A stretch of DNA of 45,953 nucleotides, taken from Saprospiraceae bacterium (GTDB taxonomy: Bacteria; Bacteroidota; Bacteroidia; Chitinophagales; Saprospiraceae). Of the stretch, positions 43,572 to 45,953 are shown piece after piece. The DNA lies in assembly GCA_020630435.1 (NCBI GenBank), contig JAHDBJ010000036.1, positions 1-45,953 of the forward strand. Direction: 5' to 3'. A model generated the notes under the pieces. It was not told where the DNA came from, searched no databases, and was given only the letters and a program-made list of their open reading frames with translations. Every line of letters begins with the position of its first letter. Position 1 is the stretch's first letter. The position numbers and the translations under genes are program-made.

Positions 43572-45467
43572 TTATTTAAGATGTTTCGAGATTTTTTCAA
43601 AAAGTTCTGGGGGCATAAATGGTTTGATAATAAAATCATCCATTCCATACTCTTTATAGCGTTCATTTTTTCCAGTAAAACCGTCGGCAGTCATGGCAAT
43701 GATAGGAATATTTCCTACAATATCATGCATATTTTCTCTAATATAGAGACTGGTTTCTTCCCCTCCCATAACGGGCATTTGCATATCCATTAAAATGAAG
43801 TCAAACGGTTTTTCTTTTAGAATTTCAATAGCTTGTTTCCCATTTTCAACTACATGAACTTTAAAATTTTTAAGGTTATTTTCGATTATCTGCTTACTTG
43901 GAATACTTATCATTTGATCATCGTCCACTAATAAAATATTGTATATTTTATCGTTAGTAAAAAATTGAGGTACTTTTACTTCTTCTTTTATAGGGGCTGA
44001 AGAAATACCAAACTTTAAATCAAAAAAGAAGGTAGAACCTTCATGTAATTTGCTTTCCACCCCTACATTACCTCCTTGTTTTTCAACAATATTTTTTACA
44101 ATAGATAGCCCTAGACCAGTACCTTCAAAAAATCGCTCTTTATGATTGATTCTATTAAATGCACCAAATATAGCATCTAACTTATTTTCTGGAATCCCAA
44201 TTCCAGAATCTTTAATATAAAATTTTAAATGTATTTCATCATCCGTCCTATCCAATTCTTCTACAATAACTTTTACAAATCCTTTTAGTGTAAATTTAAC
44301 GGCATTTCCTGTTAAGTTGATTAAAACTCTCGTAAGTCGATGTTTATCACCAATTAAGTATCTAGGAATATTTTCACCTCGAGACAACTCAAATTCTAGA
44401 TTATTTTCGGATAGTTTATTTTGAATAACAAGGAATAGATTTGACAAAACTTCGTGGAAATCAAAAACTTCATTTTCAAAAACCACATTACCATATTGGA
44501 GAGATTGAAATTCCAAAATATCATTTATCATACTAAGTAGGTACTCTGCATTAGTACGCATGACTTTGAATAGTTCATATTGTTGTTCATCCAATCCCAT
44601 ATCTACCCCTAGTATCAAGTTATATATAATTGCGGATAAAGGGGTACGCATATCATGGCTTACCTGTGCTAGAAATTGTTCTTTTAATTTTGCACTTTCC
44701 TGTACTTTTCGAAATTCCTCTGCCTGTTTTCTCTCCGTAATATCTTGAATAATCCCACTAAATAGAATAACTTCTCCTTTACCATCTTTTAATACTTGAC
44801 ATTGTATAGATACATATCGTTCTTCTCCATTTTTTCTATAAATTTTCTCATCACGCTTGATTTCTCCTTTTAAAATAGCTTCCTGATGGATTTTATGAAG
44901 AATATGAAAAGTCGAGGTATGGTCAGATATATCTTTGGCTGTAATCGTATACTCACGAGGTCCAAAACCAAAGATTCTATATATTTCGTCGGATGCCGAG
45001 AACGTTTGTTGTGTAGGAGAATATTGCCAATTTCCTATATGAGCAAGACTTTGAGCTTCTTCTAAACGCTTAAGGACTTGGTTCCTTTCGATCGAATATC
45101 TTAATGATTTAGCTAAAAGTTCACCATCAAAAGCACCTTTCACCAGAAAATCTTGCGCCCCTGCTTTTACAGATTTGATTCCAATTTCTTTATTGGTAAG
45201 TCCTGTTAAGACAATGACATTAGCATCAGGGACTTGAGCAAAAAGTTTCTCTAATGTTTCAAATCCTCTACTATCAGGTAATGTTAAATCTAGAAGAACA
45301 ACATCAAAGGTTTGTGCTTGGAGCGTTACTATTCCTGATGAAAGATCACTACAAGTATGTATTTCACACTCTATCAAGTCTGATTCAGCTAATAGTAATT
45401 CGACTAACCTAGCATCCCCTGGGTTGTCCTCAATAAGTAAAACTTTATTATAGGAGTTATAATCCAT
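43572..45467 (-). CDS. Hybrid histidine kinase (REC-PAS-HisKA-HATPase-REC)
   Basis: The 631-residue protein starts with a receiver domain (LLIEDNPGDARLVELL, phosphoacceptor Asp in VVLLDLTLPDSRG). A PAS domain with AHIGNWQYSPTQQTF follows, then HisKA with SHDMRTPLSAI (His about 272). The HATPase domain has NLTGNAVKFT, DSGIGIPENK and GTGLGLSIV. A second receiver ends the protein (LLVDDDQMISIPSKQ, Asp in FILMDMQMPVMGG, Lys in FIIKPF). No membrane helix is present, so it senses a cytoplasmic or soluble cue. Phosphate would flow kinase to REC2 to Hpt in the gene just downstream. Confidence 0.93.
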   Translation of the reverse strand: MDYNSYNKVLLIEDNPGDARLVELLLAESDLIECEIHTCSDLSSGIVTLQAQTFDVVLLDLTLPDSRGFETLEKLFAQVPDANVIVLTGLTNKEIGIKSVKAGAQDFLVKGAFDGELLAKSLRYSIERNQVLKRLEEAQSLAHIGNWQYSPTQQTFSASDEIYRIFGFGPREYTITAKDISDHTSTFHILHKIHQEAILKGEIKRDEKIYRKNGEERYVSIQCQVLKDGKGEVILFSGIIQDITERKQAEEFRKVQESAKLKEQFLAQVSHDMRTPLSAIIYNLILGVDMGLDEQQYELFKVMRTNAEYLLSMINDILEFQSLQYGNVVFENEVFDFHEVLSNLFLVIQNKLSENNLEFELSRGENIPRYLIGDKHRLTRVLINLTGNAVKFTLKGFVKVIVEELDRTDDEIHLKFYIKDSGIGIPENKLDAIFGAFNRINHKERFFEGTGLGLSIVKNIVEKQGGNVGVESKLHEGSTFFFDLKFGISSAPIKEEVKVPQFFTNDKIYNILLVDDDQMISIPSKQIIENNLKNFKVHVVENGKQAIEILKEKPFDFILMDMQMPVMGGEETSLYIRENMHDIVGNIPIIAMTADGFTGKNERYKEYGMDDFIIKPFMPPELFEKISKHLK

Positions 45468-45478
45468 TTGTTATTTTG

Positions 45479-45511
45479 TTTTCACTAATACACTTAACCT
45501 GTTAGTGAAAA
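45479..45511. other. Inverted repeat before the hybrid kinase gene
   Basis: TTTTCACTAA (45479-45488) and TTAGTGAAAA (45502-45511) form a perfect ten-base inverted repeat 12 bases upstream of the kinase start codon. It may be an operator or a leader hairpin. Confidence 0.5.
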
Positions 45512-45953
45512 ATAAAACACTCTACAATAATAACAAGATAATATTGTTTGTTATTGAGTTGGTTTTATATTATTGATATTAAACTGTCAAAATCAACTTT
45601 GAAGCAGATTATTATTTGGGGAGTAAAATACCTTAACAGTTATTCCTAAAAGAAATATAGAGCTATATTAAACCATTTTTAATGGTTTAATATATAGTCT
45701 AGTTCTATCATTTAGTGATAAGATTCAAAAAAGATTTTGACAAATTTATTAATAATTTTGTTTTGTAATTTATGTTTTGGATTATCGTTATACCTTGAAT
45801 ACACTCTAAAGTGTAGCAAATTAAGATAAAAAAATTAACTCCACAAATAATATTATTTTTTTATCAATTTTTAATTTCAATATATCTTTAGTTACGAGGT
45901 AAAAAGATAAAAGTTGCGCCAATATCGCTTAAAACAAATAAACATAAAAAAAC
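45512..45953. other. Gene-free right end with one long hairpin
   Basis: I see no gene in the last 440 bases. At 45664-45694 TATATTAAACCATT and AATGGTTTAATATA form a long AT-rich stem with a TTT loop; a CACTCTACAATAA strip and scattered AT-rich runs make up the rest. The stem may end a gene beyond the edge. Confidence 0.5.

Noticed and set aside
43517-43666. Longer Hpt ORF from 43666
   Set aside because: It overlaps the coding end of the hybrid kinase by 95 bases; the Hpt fold is complete from 43516.

Overview
The window comes from a low-GC member of the Bacteroidota, and the secreted M43 protease, glucosaminidase and bactofilin make a Saprospirales- or Cytophagales-like bacterium plausible. 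The evidence is a type IX secretion C-terminal sorting domain on a secreted metalloprotease, promoters with the Bacteroidota -7 box TAnnTTTG rather than sigma70 boxes, few Shine-Dalgarno sequences, and typical Bacteroidota gene families (DUF3987 and DUF6371-like mobile-element proteins, HD-Pycsar-effector fusions, a WFTP-type Mrp). The exact taxon is inference.

Bases 1 to about 11,360 look like one mobile or accessory region abutting the 3' end of mnmE. Reading leftward from mnmE there are a zinc-ribbon/helix-turn-helix protein, a tyrosine integrase overlapping a large unknown gene, a second excisionase-type HTH protein, a DUF3987 primase-helicase-like ATPase, a zinc-finger/Toprim-like protein, a VRR-NUC nuclease, a short acidic repeat protein and a 46-residue membrane protein. 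At the far end a NACHT (bacterial NLR-like) ATPase on the opposite strand looks like anti-phage cargo; its 5' end is split by a -1 frame change at an A-rich slippery run. A cut-off membrane/coiled-coil gene runs divergently from it. No relaxase or conjugation gene is visible. The region is rich in short repeats and holds three candidate plus-strand small RNAs, each with a TATATTTG box and an intrinsic terminator, lying in the gaps of the leftward gene series.

From 11,361 onward the content is mostly chromosomal housekeeping: mnmE; a NifU-domain protein, an Mrp-type Fe-S carrier and an alpha/beta hydrolase; gatB; a bactofilin; a large secreted M43 protease; rsgA; an HD-domain/Pycsar-effector-like membrane protein; an SdiA-regulated-type lipoprotein; DoxX; a LytTR response regulator; a CsaA-like tRNA-binding protein; sbcD; an LD-carboxypeptidase; two lipoproteins; mfd; a stand-alone glycogen-binding domain; a GH31 glucosidase; guaB; a GH73 glucosaminidase; a HAD-like phosphatase; a His-rich metal-binding lipoprotein; and a hybrid histidine kinase with an adjacent Hpt protein.

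The most interesting items are the frame-split NACHT gene with its divergent membrane partner, the candidate small RNAs in the element (one antisense to the leader of the DUF3987 replication gene), a 57-residue double-glycine (LKGG) leader peptide gene just downstream of an orphan LytTR regulator, a roughly 170-bp MITE-like inverted repeat at 21.45-21.62 kb, and near-leaderless promoters at mnmE, mfd and guaB. No tRNA, rRNA or CRISPR array was seen.
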